Origin: Roseovarius gaetbuli
Lineage (GTDB): Bacteria; Pseudomonadota; Alphaproteobacteria; Rhodobacterales; Rhodobacteraceae
DNA: 64,000 nt
Reading direction: 5' to 3'
Assembly: GCF_900172365.1 (NCBI RefSeq)
Contig: NZ_FWFJ01000009.1
Coordinates: forward strand, 1 to 64,000
Shown here: piece by piece, positions 16,367 to 24,557 of the stretch
Numbering within the stretch: position 1 is the stretch's first letter
Layout of the letters: each line of letters opens with the position of its first letter
Position numbers and translations under genes: made by a program
Notes under the pieces: generated by a model
What the model saw: the letters and a program-made list of their open reading frames with translations, nothing else
Databases searched by the model: none
Told to the model about the DNA's origin: nothing

Positions 16367-17656
16367 TCAGCCGCGCTGATTCCACATCTGATCATAGGCT
16401 TGCATGTGCTTCACAAGAAGGTCGCCGTGCTTTTCGTACCATGCCGGAATATTGCGGAACTCCTTGATTGTGGCCTTGCCGCCTTCAATCGCCACAACCG
16501 GCCAGTCACCGACAAGCGCGTTGTTGATCCCGAACAGCTCTTCACCCCACCAATCGGCGTCACCAAAGGCGTGTTTGCCCTGGCCGTCCTTCATGGCGGT
16601 GATCACGGCGTCGGGTTCTGCTGATCCTGCCTTTTCGGCGGCCGCTTTCCACAAATCCATGATCGAGGCGTATTCCCAGCTTACCGCGCCCCATTGACCC
16701 GGGAAGCGCTTGTTGAACTCGGCGTAAAAGCCGTTGGGATCGCTAAAGTTGATGTTATCCGCATTCAGCGCCGGATCGTCGAAATCAGGAAACTGGAAGA
16801 CAAAACCTTCCATGAACTCTTCCGAGGTTTTGGAAATCATCTGGTCATAGAAATCCGCAGTACAACTGATGATCTGACCTTTGAATCCCTGCTGGAACAG
16901 CTGTTCGGCAATGGGATGCACGTAATCCGAATAGCAGGTGTCGAGACATACGATATCGGGATTTCCGGCAATCAGCTTGGTCACGACTGGGGCGAAATCT
17001 GTGGTCGCGGGATCAAACAGGAGGGGCTCATCCAGCATCTCGATGCCCGCCGCCTCGAACGCGGCAAGATAGGTCGCCACGGACGGCAGGCCAAGCGCGT
17101 CATCCTGCGCGCACATCACGGCGGTTTTCAGCTCTGGTTTGTTCTCGGCAAGCCATTCAACACCCGTAACGTTATAGATCGGGTGAACTTCGGCCGGAGC
17201 GATCAAAGTTGTCGTATCAGGCGAAAGATCCGACGGAAGCAGGGTTGAGAACAGCATGCCGGTCTTGTCCGCCACAGGCTGTACGCCCGGCCAGGTATCG
17301 CCGCCCAACATCATGATAAAGCTGACACCGTCCTCGCGGATCAGTTTCGTTGCTCCGGTGCGCGCTTTGGCGGGGTCATATTCGTTGTCGTAGCCGACAA
17401 ATTCGACCATGTAGTTGCCGTCGCTCAACTTGATGCCGCCTGCGGCATTGACCCGCTCGGCCCAGATTTCGCACCCGTCGAGGCCCGGTTTACCCCAGGC
17501 TGCAACGGCACCGGTCAAAGGGGCCAGAAAGCCGATCTTGATAACCTTGTCCTGCGCAAGCGCCATGCGCGGCAATGAACTTGCGGCCGCGGCCGCCGCT
17601 GTCGACTGCAGGAAGGTTCGGCGCGTCAAACCCGACTTTACGATCTTGGATAGCAT
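16367..17656 (-). CDS. ABC transporter substrate-binding protein (Leu/urea/amide type), Tat-exported
   Basis: Periplasmic binding protein of the LivFGMH importer, 429 residues. The ATG at 17656 follows GGGAGAAG; a longer frame opens at 17710 without a comparable site. The N-terminus has a twin-arginine signal (RRTFLQ at 12-17), an Ala-rich core and a likely cut after MALA. The mature protein begins KVIKIGFLAPLTG, typical of the type I Leu/Ile/Val/urea/amide binding fold. Sequence resembles amide or urea binders as much as amino-acid binders, so the ligand is open. It is a paralogue of the signal-less protein at 18767-20140. The gene heads the minus-strand operon. Confidence 0.88.
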   Translation of the reverse strand: MLSKIVKSGLTRRTFLQSTAAAAAASSLPRMALAQDKVIKIGFLAPLTGAVAAWGKPGLDGCEIWAERVNAAGGIKLSDGNYMVEFVGYDNEYDPAKARTGATKLIREDGVSFIMMLGGDTWPGVQPVADKTGMLFSTLLPSDLSPDTTTLIAPAEVHPIYNVTGVEWLAENKPELKTAVMCAQDDALGLPSVATYLAAFEAAGIEMLDEPLLFDPATTDFAPVVTKLIAGNPDIVCLDTCYSDYVHPIAEQLFQQGFKGQIISCTADFYDQMISKTSEEFMEGFVFQFPDFDDPALNADNINFSDPNGFYAEFNKRFPGQWGAVSWEYASIMDLWKAAAEKAGSAEPDAVITAMKDGQGKHAFGDADWWGEELFGINNALVGDWPVVAIEGGKATIKEFRNIPAWYEKHGDLLVKHMQAYDQMWNQRG

Positions 17657-17700
17657 TTTTTCTTCTCCCATGTTGTCGCCATCTTTTTGGGCGATTCTCT

Positions 17701-18030
17701 TGAGGACCATTCTTAAATGCGTACCGGTTCAGTGAAAAATAGTACCGGTTAGTGAAAATTGGTCCTCTTTGGCTACGAACGCTAACAGACATTCTAGGTT
17801 CTGCAAAGAAAATCGGTCCTTAATTCACCATATCTCTTATTTTTGGTCTAAATTTGGTCCTTTTTCTTGAACCAATACTTTGTTTTCCCTTTTTTATTCC
17901 AAAGGTTATCCCTATTTTCAGGCAAATGAGACGGGTGACCAAAAATCCACCAGTCTTCGGTGCCAGGAATTTGCTCGGTGCAATCCAGACGTGAGAACGA
18001 CTATGATACGTGCACTGACTCGAGGTGAAG
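17701..18030. promoter_or_regulatory. Divergent promoter region rich in TGGTC half-sites
   Basis: This AT-rich spacer separates the importer operon from the divergent gntR gene. It has two near-identical copies of GTACCGGTT(C)AGTGAAAA (17721-17738 and 17742-17758). TGGTC-type half-sites recur: GGACCA 17704-17709, TTGGTCCT 17759-17766, GGTCCT 17815-17820, TTTGGTC 17842-17848, TTTGGTCC 17853-17860, GAACCAA 17869-17875 and GACCAAA 17937-17943. TGGTC is also the half-site type bound by FadR-like GntR regulators, so autoregulation by the adjacent GntR protein is a reasonable inference. Confidence 0.55.
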
Positions 18031-18759
18031 ATGAACAAGCCCATTGCTGACAAGACCGCCAGAATTGTCTCTGAACAGCCAATTGGCGCAACGGTGCAGA
18101 CCGTTGTTGATACGCTGTTCGCGCGGATCAAGTCAGATGAATACACTCTGGACGCGCGCCTGCCGTCCGAACGCACCCTGGCCACCGAACTTGGCGTTGC
18201 CCGCAACACGGTGCGAGAGGCGCTTGATGTTCTGGAAACCCATGATGTCATCCGTCGGCGCGCCGGCTCTGGCAGCTTTGTCACATTCCAATCCAACGCG
18301 CCGCGCACTGGCGAGACCAATACCGTGGCCGATGATACCAGCCCGCTAAATCACCTTGTGGTGCGCGGTATTCTCGAACCCGAGATCGTGCGCCTGGCCG
18401 TGATCAACATGACGCCCCGCATGATCACCGAACTGTCCAATACCCTGTCGCAGATCGAGGCCGTTCAAACCAATGTGGATGACTTTATCGAGCTTGAAGA
18501 GCGGCTTTACACCCAGATTGCCGAGGGCACGGGCAACCCGCTTTTGGCCTCCTGCTATAGTCTGGCGATTGAAACCTATCGTCAAAGCTTTCGCAACAAG
18601 CTGCGCCGTCGTGCGCTGACGCCCAAGCGGATGCAGGACTATCAAAAGCGCTATAATACGCTTTTCAATGCCATCGCCTCGCGGGACGTGGCATCGGCGG
18701 TAGAGTTCATAAAGCTGCATTTGGTCGAAGAACAGCAACTGTTGCTTCAGGATCTGTAA
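18031..18759 (+). CDS. GntR-family transcriptional regulator (FadR/FCD type)
   Basis: A 242-residue regulator with an N-terminal winged helix-turn-helix (about 20-88, including the LPSERTLATELGVARNTVRE recognition region) and an all-helical FCD-like ligand domain (about 108-240). The usual first metal-ligand histidine of FCD domains seems replaced (EERLYTQIAEGTGNP), so effector binding may not be metal-dependent. I start at the ATG at 18031, five bases after GAGG; an in-frame GTG lies at 18025. It is divergent from the importer operon and convergent with the second binding-protein gene, seven bases apart. It most likely controls the surrounding transport and methylamine genes. Confidence 0.88.
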   Translation: MNKPIADKTARIVSEQPIGATVQTVVDTLFARIKSDEYTLDARLPSERTLATELGVARNTVREALDVLETHDVIRRRAGSGSFVTFQSNAPRTGETNTVADDTSPLNHLVVRGILEPEIVRLAVINMTPRMITELSNTLSQIEAVQTNVDDFIELEERLYTQIAEGTGNPLLASCYSLAIETYRQSFRNKLRRRALTPKRMQDYQKRYNTLFNAIASRDVASAVEFIKLHLVEEQQLLLQDL

Positions 18760-18766
18760 GGCGGCG

Positions 18767-20140
18767 TCAGACCTTGACGTTGCGGGTGCCAAGCGCAGGG
18801 CCCTGAACAGAACGCCCAAGGCGTTGTTCCCACATCTGGCCCAGATTTGTCATTTCGGTTTTCAACAGGTCGCTATGCGCGGCCAACCATTGCGGGATTG
18901 ACCCGAATTCGACGATCCGCGCCTTGCCATCCTGCACCGTGACCACCGGCCAATCGCCGATCAGGGCATTGTCGATTCCGAACACATCCTGCCCCCACCA
19001 TTCCGCGTGGCCAAAGGCGTGGGTGACGTGGCCCAACTGTTTCATCGCGGCCAAAACGGACATCGGGCTAACGGTATCGGCCTTTTCCACGGCGGCATGC
19101 CAGATGTCGAGAATGGCGGCATATTCCCAGCTCACCGCGCTCCAGCTATTGGGGAAGCGGTTGTTGTATTCTTCATAAAAAACATTGGGTTGGTTGAAAA
19201 AGAACGCCTTTTCCCGAAGCGCGGGGTCGTCGAAATCAGGAAACTGAAAGACGACGCCTTCCATGAATTCGGGACTGGTTTTTGCGACAAGCGCTTCGTA
19301 GTGATCCAGCGTACAGGTCAAAATCTGGCCTTTGTAATTGGCCGCAAAAGCATATTCCGTCATGGCATGCACCATCGGCGTATAGCTTGTGCACCAGCAC
19401 AGAATATCCGGGTTTTGATCCAACATCGGCTGTACGATCGCGGCAACGTCACCGCCTTCGGCAGGGTATTGCGTTTCCTTGACCATCTTGATCCCGGCCG
19501 CCCTAAAGGCCGCGCGATAGGTCGCCAAAGACGGCAGGCCCATGCCATCCTGCTGTGCGCAAAGCGCCACGGTCTTGAGCTCGGGCCGTTGCCGCGCCAG
19601 CCAGTCAACCCCGGTCACCACATAGATCGGATGCACCTCGCTTGGCGCAATCAGATAGGGGGTGTCGGGCGACAGATCGCTTGGCAAGAGCGTCGATGTC
19701 AGAATGCGCCGATCACGCAGAAAGTTTGACACCGCCGCAAAGCTGTCACCGCCAAGCATCATCATCAGCTTGATGTCGTGGTTCTGCACCAGTTCCCTCG
19801 CGCCTTCGAGCGCCTCTTTGGGATCACTGCCACAATCATGGGCATGGATGGAAATCGGGTAACGTCGGCCACCAAACAAAAGTCCGCCAGCCTTGTTGAT
19901 CCATTGCTCCCAGATGCGGCAACCGTGAAGTCCGGGCAATCCCCAGGATTCGACCTGGCCGGAAAGCGGCGCGAGAAAGCCGATATCAACAGGTTTCGCC
20001 ATTCCCACCGACATTCGTGGCATCGAGCCGGAAACGGCCAGTCGCTGTGCAAAACTTGATGACTCCATACGCTCTTTTACACGCTCTTCGGGGGCGGCCA
20101 AGACAGAAATATCGCGGCAGGTGCTAATTGGTGTTGACAT
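18767..20140 (-). CDS. Binding-protein-like protein without signal peptide
   Basis: A 457-residue paralogue of the binding protein at 16367-17656; shared blocks include IGFLAPL, STLLPSDLSPDT, EVHPIY, FQFPDFDDPAL and VSWEYA. Unlike that protein, its N-terminus (MSTPISTCRDISVLAAPEER) has no hydrophobic signal segment and no twin arginine before the mature start, so it is predicted to stay in the cytoplasm. AmiC, a cytoplasmic amide-sensing relative, shows that this fold can act as a sensor. A decayed export signal is the alternative. No clear ribosome binding site precedes the ATG; internal starts exist near residue 25. It is divergent from tmm. Confidence 0.75.
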   Translation of the reverse strand: MSTPISTCRDISVLAAPEERVKERMESSSFAQRLAVSGSMPRMSVGMAKPVDIGFLAPLSGQVESWGLPGLHGCRIWEQWINKAGGLLFGGRRYPISIHAHDCGSDPKEALEGARELVQNHDIKLMMMLGGDSFAAVSNFLRDRRILTSTLLPSDLSPDTPYLIAPSEVHPIYVVTGVDWLARQRPELKTVALCAQQDGMGLPSLATYRAAFRAAGIKMVKETQYPAEGGDVAAIVQPMLDQNPDILCWCTSYTPMVHAMTEYAFAANYKGQILTCTLDHYEALVAKTSPEFMEGVVFQFPDFDDPALREKAFFFNQPNVFYEEYNNRFPNSWSAVSWEYAAILDIWHAAVEKADTVSPMSVLAAMKQLGHVTHAFGHAEWWGQDVFGIDNALIGDWPVVTVQDGKARIVEFGSIPQWLAAHSDLLKTEMTNLGQMWEQRLGRSVQGPALGTRNVKV

Positions 20141-20167
20141 ATTGGTATAGGAATCGGCTCAATGTTG

Positions 20168-20202
20168 GGAACCAAAAAGAACCACATAATAATTTTGGTT
20201 CC
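20168..20202. promoter_or_regulatory. Perfect inverted repeat between tmm and the binding-protein gene
   Basis: GGAACCAAAA (20168-20177) is the exact reverse complement of TTTTGGTTCC (20193-20202), with a 15-base AT-rich spacer. It lies between the divergent starts at 20140 and 20226, close to the tmm ribosome binding site, so a bound protein would block or control both. The arms resemble the TTTGGTC-type half-sites elsewhere in the region. Confidence 0.6.
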
Positions 20203-20225
20203 ATTCAAACCAGGGAGACAACAGT

Positions 20226-21569
20226 ATGTCAAAGAAGCGTATCTGCATCATCGGGGCCGGGCCGTCAGGCCTTGCACAACTTCGCGCCTTTCAATCGGCC
20301 GCTGCGAAGGGTGCGGAGATCCCGGACATCGTTTGTTATGAAAAACAGTCGGATTGGGGCGGCCTGTGGAATTACACATGGCGGACCGGCGTAGACGAGC
20401 ATTGCAACCCGTGCCACGGGTCGATGTATCGCTACCTCTGGTCGAATGGCCCGAAAGAGGGTCTGGAATTTGCCGACTATTCCTTTGAAGAGCATTTTGG
20501 AAAGCCGATCGCAAGCTATCCGCCGCGCGCCGTTCTGTTTGATTACATCAAGGGCCGGGTGGAAAAGGCCGATGTCAGAAAATACATCAAATTCAACACC
20601 GTAGTACGTGATGTCCGAGCCATCGACGGCGGCTTCGAGGTTACCTCTCGCGATTGCGAAGACGACAGCGAGACCCGCGAACATTTCGATCATGTGATCG
20701 TTGCCTCTGGTCACTTCAGCTTTCCCAATGTCCCGCATTATCCGGGGTTCGAGACGTTCCAGGGCCGCATCCTGCACGCCCATGATTTCCGCGAAGCGCG
20801 CGAGTTCGAGGGCAAGGATATCCTGATCCTCGGCACCTCATATTCTGCCGAAGACATCGGCAGCCAGTGCTGGAAATACGGCTGCAAGTCGGTCACGGTG
20901 GCCCATCGCACGGCGCCAATGGGCTATGACTGGCCCGAGAATTGGCAGGAGGTTCCCGCGCTTGATCACGTGGATGGACATACCGCGCACTTCATTGACG
21001 GCACATCCAAAGAGGTCGATGCGATCATTCTTTGCACCGGATATCGCCACCATTTCCCGTTCCTGCCGGACGATCTGCGCCTCAAAACCGCGAATCGGTT
21101 GGCGGCAAACGATCTCTACAAAGGCGTGGTTTATACCGGCAACCCCGACATGTTCTATCTGGGGATGCAGGACCAATGGTACACCTTCAACATGTTCGAT
21201 GCTCAGGCCTGGTGGGTGCGCGATGCGATCATGGGCCTGATCGACATTCCGGGCGCAGCCGAGATGGAAGCGGATTGGAAACGGCGTCAGGCAGAAGAGG
21301 ATGCCTTGGAAGACGATTATGCCTGCATCAAGTACCAGGGCGGCTATACCGCTGAACTGATTGAAGAAACCGACTATCCCTCGTTTGATATCGAGGCGTC
21401 AAACGACGCGTTCTTCAAATGGAAGAAGCACAAGAAACAGGCGATCATGGAATTCCGGAACCACGGCTATGTCAGCCCGATGACCGGCACCATGGCCCCG
21501 GCGCATCACACGCCTTGGGCCGACGCCCTCGACGATAGTCTTGAAAGCTATCTTCAGACTGGCAGTTAA
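20226..21569 (+). CDS. tmm: Trimethylamine monooxygenase (FMO family)
   Basis: A 447-residue cytoplasmic flavoprotein that uses FAD, NADPH and oxygen to oxidise trimethylamine to its N-oxide; the family also turns dimethyl sulfide into the sulfoxide. Motifs seen: FAD-binding GAGPSG near 11-16, the FMO fingerprint [11 protein letters not shown] (FxGxxxHxxxF) near 178-188, and NADPH-binding [11 protein letters not shown] near 201-211. The segment [12 protein letters not shown] and [16 protein letters not shown] near 41-75 is what I recall as typical of bacterial Tmm rather than of other FMOs. GGGAGA precedes the start. Its product is the substrate of the tdm-like enzyme. Confidence 0.88.
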   Translation: MSKKRICIIGAGPSGLAQLRAFQSAAAKGAEIPDIVCYEKQSDWGGLWNYTWRTGVDEHCNPCHGSMYRYLWSNGPKEGLEFADYSFEEHFGKPIASYPPRAVLFDYIKGRVEKADVRKYIKFNTVVRDVRAIDGGFEVTSRDCEDDSETREHFDHVIVASGHFSFPNVPHYPGFETFQGRILHAHDFREAREFEGKDILILGTSYSAEDIGSQCWKYGCKSVTVAHRTAPMGYDWPENWQEVPALDHVDGHTAHFIDGTSKEVDAIILCTGYRHHFPFLPDDLRLKTANRLAANDLYKGVVYTGNPDMFYLGMQDQWYTFNMFDAQAWWVRDAIMGLIDIPGAAEMEADWKRRQAEEDALEDDYACIKYQGGYTAELIEETDYPSFDIEASNDAFFKWKKHKKQAIMEFRNHGYVSPMTGTMAPAHHTPWADALDDSLESYLQTGS

Positions 21570-21596
21570 CGCGCAAGCGGCAAGCCCCTGATTGTA

Positions 21597-21624
21597 CCGG
21601 CTGGTGGTCTCCCTGGCCAGCCGG
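21597..21624 (+). other. Hairpin downstream of tmm
   Basis: CCGGCTGG (21597-21604) pairs perfectly with CCAGCCGG (21617-21624) with a twelve-base loop; flanking bases extend the stem. No T-run follows, so it is a possible 3' stabiliser rather than a clear terminator. It lies 28 bases after the tmm stop. Confidence 0.4.
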
Positions 21625-21731
21625 TGCAACGCACTCGCGGCAATCGGGGGCCATTGGATACTTTCACCGAGGCCCGCCTCGCTTCACATAACAGTGACAG
21701 ATCCGCCATGGTCGTATCGCCGTAAATGTGT

Positions 21732-21769
21732 GACCCTTCTGAAAGGGTCGGGATAATCCCGGCCCTTTT
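21732..21769 (+). terminator. Terminator overlapping an alternative hairpin
   Basis: GGGTCGGGA (21745-21753) pairs with TCCCGGCCC (21757-21765), nine pairs with one T-G, followed by TTTT (21766-21769): an intrinsic terminator. A second hairpin, GACCCTT (21732-21738) with AAGGGTC (21743-21749), uses part of the same 5' arm, so the two cannot form together. The terminator ends 25 bases before the next gene's ATG. It may end the tmm transcript or act as an attenuator of the esterase gene. Confidence 0.6.
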
Positions 21770-21794
21770 GTCATTTGTGAGGGAAAGATCGCTC

Positions 21795-22658
21795 ATGCGT
21801 CACGTATCGGTCCTTGGTCAGATTTTCGGGTGGATACTGGCCCTTTGCCTGCCCGGTCATGCGGCGGCGCAACCCTCTTGTGGCGGTCCGGAAATGCCCT
21901 GTGAAACCGTGAGTGGCAGCTATCATATCGTGCTGCCCGAGGGGCCGGGGCCACATCCGGTCATGATGTTCCTGCATGGCGCGGGGGGTCGGGGCGCCAG
22001 TCTTGTGCGGCCCTCGGGAACCTCGAAACAGGCGGTCGCGCGCGGCTATGCCTATATCGCGCCCAACGGCCTGATCCGACCGGGGCGCAATCGCCCCGGC
22101 TGGTCGTTTCATCCCGACTTCCCCGGTCAAAGGGACGAGGCCGCGTTTCTTCAAGAGGTCATGACCGACGCCGCGACACGGTTCAACATCGACCGCAATC
22201 ATAGCATTCTGGCCGGGTTTTCCATCGGCGGATCGCTGGCAAGCTATGTCGCCTGCACCACGCCAGCGGCGTTCACCGCCTATGCCCCGATCTCGGGTAG
22301 TTTCTGGCGCCCGCATCCAACGGGTTGCGCCGGTCCCGTCCGGCTTTTGCATACACATGGCTGGCGCGATCAGGTGGTGCCGCTAGAAGGGCGTTTTATC
22401 CGCCAGATTGCCGGGCGTGATTTTGCGCAAGGCGACGTGTTTCACGCCATGACGCTTTGGCGCAGGGCCAATAGCTGTGACAACTTTCGCGCGAATCGGT
22501 TCAAGACAGATGGCGATTTATGGCGTCGGATCTGGGTTGCCTGCGCCCCCGGCACGGCGCTTGAACTGGCGCTGTTTGACGGCGGTCATGGGGTGCCTTC
22601 AGGTTGGGGGAAAATGGTGCTTGATTGGTTTGAAGGGCTGAAAGGCAGCATCAACTAG
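21795..22658 (+). CDS. Secreted PHB-depolymerase-like esterase
   Basis: A 287-residue alpha/beta hydrolase of the polyhydroxybutyrate depolymerase/LpqC group. A Sec signal peptide occupies about 1-25 (cut after HAAAQ). The oxyanion region FLHGAGGRG is near 55-63, the nucleophile Ser sits in GFSIGG, and the catalytic His is probably that of GGHGVPSGW near the C-terminus. Family members split short polyesters or feruloyl-type esters outside the cytoplasm; the substrate is unknown. The ATG at 21795 follows GAGGGAAA; an upstream in-frame ATG at 21726 lies inside the terminator region and is unlikely. Confidence 0.85.
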   Translation: MRHVSVLGQIFGWILALCLPGHAAAQPSCGGPEMPCETVSGSYHIVLPEGPGPHPVMMFLHGAGGRGASLVRPSGTSKQAVARGYAYIAPNGLIRPGRNRPGWSFHPDFPGQRDEAAFLQEVMTDAATRFNIDRNHSILAGFSIGGSLASYVACTTPAAFTAYAPISGSFWRPHPTGCAGPVRLLHTHGWRDQVVPLEGRFIRQIAGRDFAQGDVFHAMTLWRRANSCDNFRANRFKTDGDLWRRIWVACAPGTALELALFDGGHGVPSGWGKMVLDWFEGLKGSIN

Positions 22659-22673
22659 ACCCCAAAACAGAGC

Positions 22674-24557
22674 CTATTCCGCTGCAATCGGTGCTTGGCT
22701 TGGCTCGCGGAACAGCAAGCGATGCGACCGCGCCAGTTTGAGGATCGGCGGTGTGTCAAGCATATCCGGCGTCGCCATCAAAAGGCGCAGCCCGCGTCGC
22801 GAACCAAGCCGCGCGCCCGATACCATCGAAAGCGGCACCGACAGCACAAGGCTGACCGCGATTGGCAACAGCCAGATCGACACCATTCCGGCCATCATGC
22901 CGATGCCAAGCAACGCGCCGCTAAGCGTTTCGACCGCGTGAAATTTGAGCACCGTTGCCGGGCCATAGGTGCCTCCCTTGCGGGCCTGTGGCGACCATGT
23001 TGGCCGCACACCGATCACCGTGCGCAGCACCGCCACCAGCTGTTGCACCATCATGATCGGGGCAAACAGAATCGACAGGGCGATCTCGGTCACCAACGAC
23101 AAAATGAAACGCGCGCCGCCCCCAAACCGTGCAATCCGCACATCCGTCAGGCCAAGCGCCATGGCGCCCATCAACTTGGGCGCAAGCAGCATGCCATACA
23201 TGAACACAAGGATCAGAACCGAACTGACCCGGCTCATCTCGGGCCAGACCGGATAAAGCGGGTTTTCCGCCGAGAAATAGGTGATCACGCTATCGGGCCC
23301 GTTGCCCAGAAGCGCCCAGATCACCAGCAGCCCGAACCAGGCAGGCGACAAAAGGTAACTGATCGCGCCGTGCAAAAGGTGAAACCGCGACACCGCATGC
23401 AAGCCGCGCGTGCCCAAAAGGCTAAGATGTTGCAGGTTGCCATGACACCACCGCCGGTCGCGCAGCGCGTAATCAATCAGGGTCGCGGGCGGCTCTTCAT
23501 AGCTACCGCCGATTGACGGCATGAACCGCACGGCCCATCCGGCGCGGCGCAAAAGTCCGGCCTCGACGAAATCATGGCTCAGGATCAGGTTACCCTTGCC
23601 CCAAAGCGTCGGCATGCGCGGCAGGCCGGCGCAATCGGCAAAGGCGCGGGTGCGCAGGATCGCGTTGTGGCCCCAGTAATTGCCCTCGGGACCGGTCCAG
23701 CCGGCAAGGCCCTCGCTAAGAAGGGTGCCATAGACCGAGGCCGAGAATTGCTGCATCCGGCCAAACAGGGTATCCGAGCCGACCACAAGCGGGGCCGACT
23801 GAATAAGACCGGCCGAGGGATCGGCGGCCATTTCATCGCTGAGGCGGATCAAGGCATCGGCGCTCATAAGGCTATCGGCGTCCAGAACCACCATCGCGCC
23901 ATAGGCGCCACCCCAGTTCTCAAGCCACTGCGCGATATTTCCGACCTTGCGCTCGGTGTTTTGCACGCGCCTGCGATACCAGACCCCTGCGCCCGGCGGC
24001 AAAGCGGCGCGCAGCGTGGCAAAGGCGCGCTGTTCGGCCATGGCAATGGCGGCGTCCTGGGTGTCGCTCAGGATGAAGAGGTCGAATTTATGGGCGGTTC
24101 TGGCCTGATTGAGCGCCATCACCATGGCGCAGGCATTGCCGAAGACCTCCGCGGGGTCTTCGTTATAAATCGGCACCAAAAGAGCGACACTCATCGGCGT
24201 CGGCTGGGCGCGCGCGCCCGCAGTTTTGCGCATCACGTAACAGGCCAGCCCAAGCGTCGCCGTGCCAACCGCCAGAGCGATCCAGAAAAACGTGACCACC
24301 ACCAGCGCCAAAAGCACCCATTCAAGCCACCACATCCCACCGGGCGACAACCAATCGGCAAAGGCCATGCCTAGCGCGCCGGTTGCGGCAATGGCAGGCA
24401 GGAACGCGGCCGCCCGACGCCACCAAAAGCGGCCAACCGGCACCCAACCGGGCGCGCGCGGGTCGCGATGCGCACGGCGCAGGCTCTGAACCGGGTGGGC
24501 CATCGGGCTTGGCGGCGGCATATGCGCCGAGCTGGGAAAGGGGGTCAGGCGGTCCAT
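22674..24557 (-). CDS. opgH: Periplasmic glucan glucosyltransferase OpgH
   Basis: Inner-membrane processive glucosyltransferase, 627 residues, that makes the beta-glucan backbone of osmoregulated periplasmic glucans from UDP-glucose. GT2 features are present: the PIYNED segment, VVLDADS (D,D) and the acceptor-side motif, with QxxRW replaced by the RDRRWCHGN segment typical of OpgH. About six to seven membrane spans flank the catalytic domain. The start at 24557 overlaps opgG by 13 bases. The protein is shorter than the 847-residue E. coli form, missing mostly terminal extensions. Confidence 0.93.
   Translation of the reverse strand: MDRLTPFPSSAHMPPPSPMAHPVQSLRRAHRDPRAPGWVPVGRFWWRRAAAFLPAIAATGALGMAFADWLSPGGMWWLEWVLLALVVVTFFWIALAVGTATLGLACYVMRKTAGARAQPTPMSVALLVPIYNEDPAEVFGNACAMVMALNQARTAHKFDLFILSDTQDAAIAMAEQRAFATLRAALPPGAGVWYRRRVQNTERKVGNIAQWLENWGGAYGAMVVLDADSLMSADALIRLSDEMAADPSAGLIQSAPLVVGSDTLFGRMQQFSASVYGTLLSEGLAGWTGPEGNYWGHNAILRTRAFADCAGLPRMPTLWGKGNLILSHDFVEAGLLRRAGWAVRFMPSIGGSYEEPPATLIDYALRDRRWCHGNLQHLSLLGTRGLHAVSRFHLLHGAISYLLSPAWFGLLVIWALLGNGPDSVITYFSAENPLYPVWPEMSRVSSVLILVFMYGMLLAPKLMGAMALGLTDVRIARFGGGARFILSLVTEIALSILFAPIMMVQQLVAVLRTVIGVRPTWSPQARKGGTYGPATVLKFHAVETLSGALLGIGMMAGMVSIWLLPIAVSLVLSVPLSMVSGARLGSRRGLRLLMATPDMLDTPPILKLARSHRLLFREPSQAPIAAE

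Noticed and set aside
15433..16467. Long plus-strand open frames opposite livH and livM
   Set aside because: Composition is that of antisense shadows of GC-rich genes: Arg/His/Gln-rich, no ribosome binding sites, no domains.
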